Shown piece after piece: positions 61,101-64,000 of a stretch of 64,000 bases of DNA. Every line of letters starts with the position of its first letter. Positions within the stretch are counted from its first letter, which is position 1. Origin of the DNA: Carex sylvatica (lineage: Eukaryota; Streptophyta; Magnoliopsida; Poales; Cyperaceae). The DNA is taken from NCBI GenBank assembly GCA_964058845.1, contig CAXKVR010000242.1:59254-123253 (forward strand), written 5' to 3'. A program made the translations under genes and the position numbers. A model generated the notes under the pieces. That model searched no databases. It was not told the DNA's origin and saw only the letters and a program-made list of their open reading frames with translations.

Positions 61101-64000
61101 TACAACCCTAATGCAACACTCCAATTAAATGTGATTGGAGCACCCTAGTAGTGTCTTCATATGGCAAGATAATATGGCATTTACAACTCTAATACAACAC
61201 TTCAATTGATGGTATTTGGAGCACTCTTGTAGTGTATCTATATGGCGAGATAATAGGGCATTTCAAACCCTAATAAAACACTCCAATTGAAGGAATTTGG
61301 AGCACTATAGTAGTGTCTCTATATAGCAAGATAATAGGCATTTACAACCCTAATACAACACTCGAATTGAAGGTGTTTAGAGCACTCTAGTAGTGTCTAC
61401 AAATGTCAAGATAATATGACATTTACCATCCAAATGCAACACTCCAATTAAAGGTGTTTGGAGCGCTCTAATAGTGTCTCTATATGGAAAGATAATAGGT
61501 CATTTACAACCCTAATACAACACTCCAATTGAACATGTTGGGAGCACTCATGTAGTGTCTCTAAATTGTAATATAATTGGCATTTACAATCGTAATACAA
61601 TACTCCAATTAAAGATGTTTGGAGAACTCGAGTAGTGTCTCTATATGGCAAGATAATAGGGCATTTATAACCCTAATACAACACTCCAATTGAAGGTGTT
61701 TGGAGCACTCTCGTAGAATCTCTATATGACAAGATAATAGGCATTTACAACCCTAATACAACACTCCAATTGAAAGTATTTAGAGCACTCTAGTAGTGTC
61801 TACAAATGTCAAGATAATATGGCATTTACCATCAAAATGCAACGGTCAAATTAAAGGTGTTTGGAGCACTCTAGTAGTATCTCTATATGGAAATATAATA
61901 GGGCATTTAAAACCCTAATATAACACTCCAATTGAATGTGTTTGGAGCACTCTTGTAGTGCCTCTGTACTGCAAGATAATTGGTATTTACAATCCTAACA
62001 CAACACTCCAATTGAAGGTGTTTAGAGCACTCTAGTAGTGTCTACAAATGTCAAGATAATATGGCATTTACCATCCAACTGCAACGGTCCAATTAAAGGT
62101 GTTTAGAGCACTCTTGTAGTGTCTCTATATGGAAAGATAATAAAGCATTTACAACCCTAATACAACACTCAAATTGAACGTATTTGGAGCACACTAGTAG
62201 TGTCTCTATATAGAAAAATAATATGGCATGTACAACCGTAATACAATACTCCAATTGATGGTGTTTGAGTAATGTCTCTATATGGAAATATAGTAGGGCA
62301 TTTACAACCCTAATAAAAAAAGTCCAGTTTAAGGTGTTTGGAGAACTCTTGTAGAGTCTCTATTTGATAAGATAATAGGACATTTACAACCCTAATACAA
62401 GACTCCAATTGAAGGTGTTCGGAACACTTTAGTAGTATCTCCAGATTGCAAGATAATAGGGTATTTACAACCCTAATGCACCACTCTAATTGAAGGTGAT
62501 TGGAGCGCTCTAGTAGTGTCTCTGGATGGCAAGATAACAGGTCATTTACAACCCTAATACAAGACTCCAATTGAAGGTATTAGGAGCATTCTTGTAGTGA
62601 ATATATATGGAAAGATAATAGGGAATTTAAAACCTTAATACAACACTCCAATTGAAAGTGTTTGGACCACACTAGTAGTGCCTCTAGATGGCAAGATGAT
62701 ATGACAATTACCATACAAATGCAACACTCTAATTAAAGGTGTTTGGATAACTCTAGTAGCGTCTCTATATGAAAAGATAATATGGCATTTATAACTCTAA
62801 TACAACACTCCAATTGAATGTGTTTGGAGCACTCTTGTAGTGTCTCTATATGGCAAGAGAGTTGGCATTTACAACCCTAATACAACACTCCTATTGAAGC
62901 TGTTTGGAGAACTCTAGTAGTGGCTCTATATAGCAAGATAATATGGTATTAACAACCCTAATACAACACTTTAATTGAAGGTGTTTGGAGCACTCCAGAA
63001 GTGTCTCCATATGACAATATATCTAGGCATTTACAACCGTAATACAATACTCCAATTGAAGGTGTTTGGAGCACTCTAGTAGTGTCTCTATATGGAAAGG
63101 TAATAGGGCATTTACAATCCAAATACAACACTATAATTGGATGTTTTTGGAGCACTCTAGTAGTGTCTGTAGATCAAAAGATAATAGGGCATTTAAAACT
63201 CTAATACAACACTCCAATTGAAGGTGTTTGAGTAGTGTCTCTATATGGAAAAATAGTAGGGCATTTACAACCCTAATACAGCAGTTCAATTGAAGGTTTT
63301 TAGAGCATTCTTATAGTGTCTCTATTTGATAAGATAATAGATCATTTACAACCCTAATACAACAGTCCAATTAAAGGTGTTCGGAGCACTTTAGTAGTGT
63401 CTCCATATTGCAAGATAATAGGGTCTTTACAATCCTAATACAACACTCCAATTGTAGGTTTTCAGGGCACTCTTAGAGTGAATATATATAGCAAGATAAT
63501 AGAGAATTTAAAACCTTAATACAATGCTCCAATTAATGGTGTTTGGACCAAACTAGTAGTGTCTCTAAATGGCAAGATAATATGGCATTTACCATCCAAA
63601 TGCAACACTCCAATTAAAGGTGTTTGGAGAACTATAGTGGTGTCTCTATATGGAAAGATAATATGGCATTTACAACCCTAATACAACACTCCAATTGAAC
63701 TTGTTTGGAGCACTTTTGTGGTGTCTCAAGATTGCAAGGTAATAGGGCATTTACAACCCTAATGCAACACTCCAATTAAATGTGATTGGAGCACCCTAGT
63801 AGTGTCTTCATATGGCAAGATAATATGGCATTTACAACTCTAATACAACACTTCAATTGATGGTATTTGGAGCACTCTTGTAGTGTATCTATATGGCGAG
63901 ATAATAGGGCATTTCAAACCCTAATAAAACACTCCAATTGAAGGAATTTGGAGCACTATAGTAGTGTCTCTATATAGCAAGATAATAGGCATTTACAACC
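55161..64000. repeat. Higher-order satellite: 33 monomers per 2651-bp unit
   Basis: The marker acaatccaaatacaacacta, followed by taattggatgtttttgg, recurs with its aatcc at 55161, 57814, 60465 and 63116. The intervals are 2653, 2651 and 2651 bases. Between two markers I count 33 monomers. Copies two to four are nearly identical (for example gtccaattt versus gtccagttt near 59671 and 62322 is one of the few differences). The first copy differs at scattered sites, such as tgtatgtag for tgtctgtag. Two monomers per unit share a similar deletion (gtgtttgagtag, gtgtttgagtaa). The array continues past the right edge. Confidence 0.95.

Noticed and set aside
55161..64000. CRISPR array
   Set aside because: Regular repeats exist, but units are contiguous 81-bp monomers without unique spacers, in plant nuclear DNA.

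Overview
The window is nuclear DNA from a flowering plant. Genes are split by GT-AG introns, encode plant-specific proteins (a PRONE-type RopGEF, an RD19-type papain-like protease, an XTH31/32-type xyloglucan enzyme), and sit in AT-rich, transposon-dense DNA. The species cannot be named from the sequence. No tRNA, rRNA or CRISPR array was recognised.

Layout. 1-3.4 kb: AT-rich DNA with a Mutator-like non-autonomous element (919-2361, 9-bp target duplication). 3.4-7.7 kb (+): a complete seven-exon RopGEF gene, with nested transposons in its last intron. 10.6-13.0 kb (+): a complete five-exon RD19-like cysteine protease with G-box and DRE-type motifs upstream. 13.3-17.9 kb: a degenerate hAT element bounded by an exact 8-bp duplication, holding a 1.2-kb foldback element, a tandem array and the C-terminal part of its transposase. 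20.0-22.0 kb (-): a complete four-exon XTH gene with a TATA box. 23.2-32.5 kb: foldback MITEs and a CACTA-like element carrying a decayed Ulp1/C48 peptidase gene. 34.2-43.4 kb: a cluster of hairpin MITEs embedded in TA, GA and TATG microsatellites, interrupted by LTR-derived sequence (about 36.5-40.1 kb). 44.0-46.6 kb (-): exon fragments from apparently unrelated genes (ankyrin repeats, a SERINC N-terminus, an unidentified exon) next to one another. 47.5-51.0 kb: apparent nested solo LTRs. 52.3-64.0 kb: a satellite of about 81-bp monomers that from about 55.16 kb becomes a higher-order repeat of 33 monomers (2651 bp), running off the right edge.

The three intact genes have no evident shared pathway. 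They act in ROP GTPase signalling, vacuolar or secretory proteolysis, and cell-wall xyloglucan remodelling. The most unusual structures are the 33-monomer higher-order satellite and the microsatellite-embedded hairpin elements whose left and right ends come from different subfamilies. All repeat calls rest on reading the sequence by eye; monomer counts and coordinates of repeat edges are approximate unless a target duplication fixes them.
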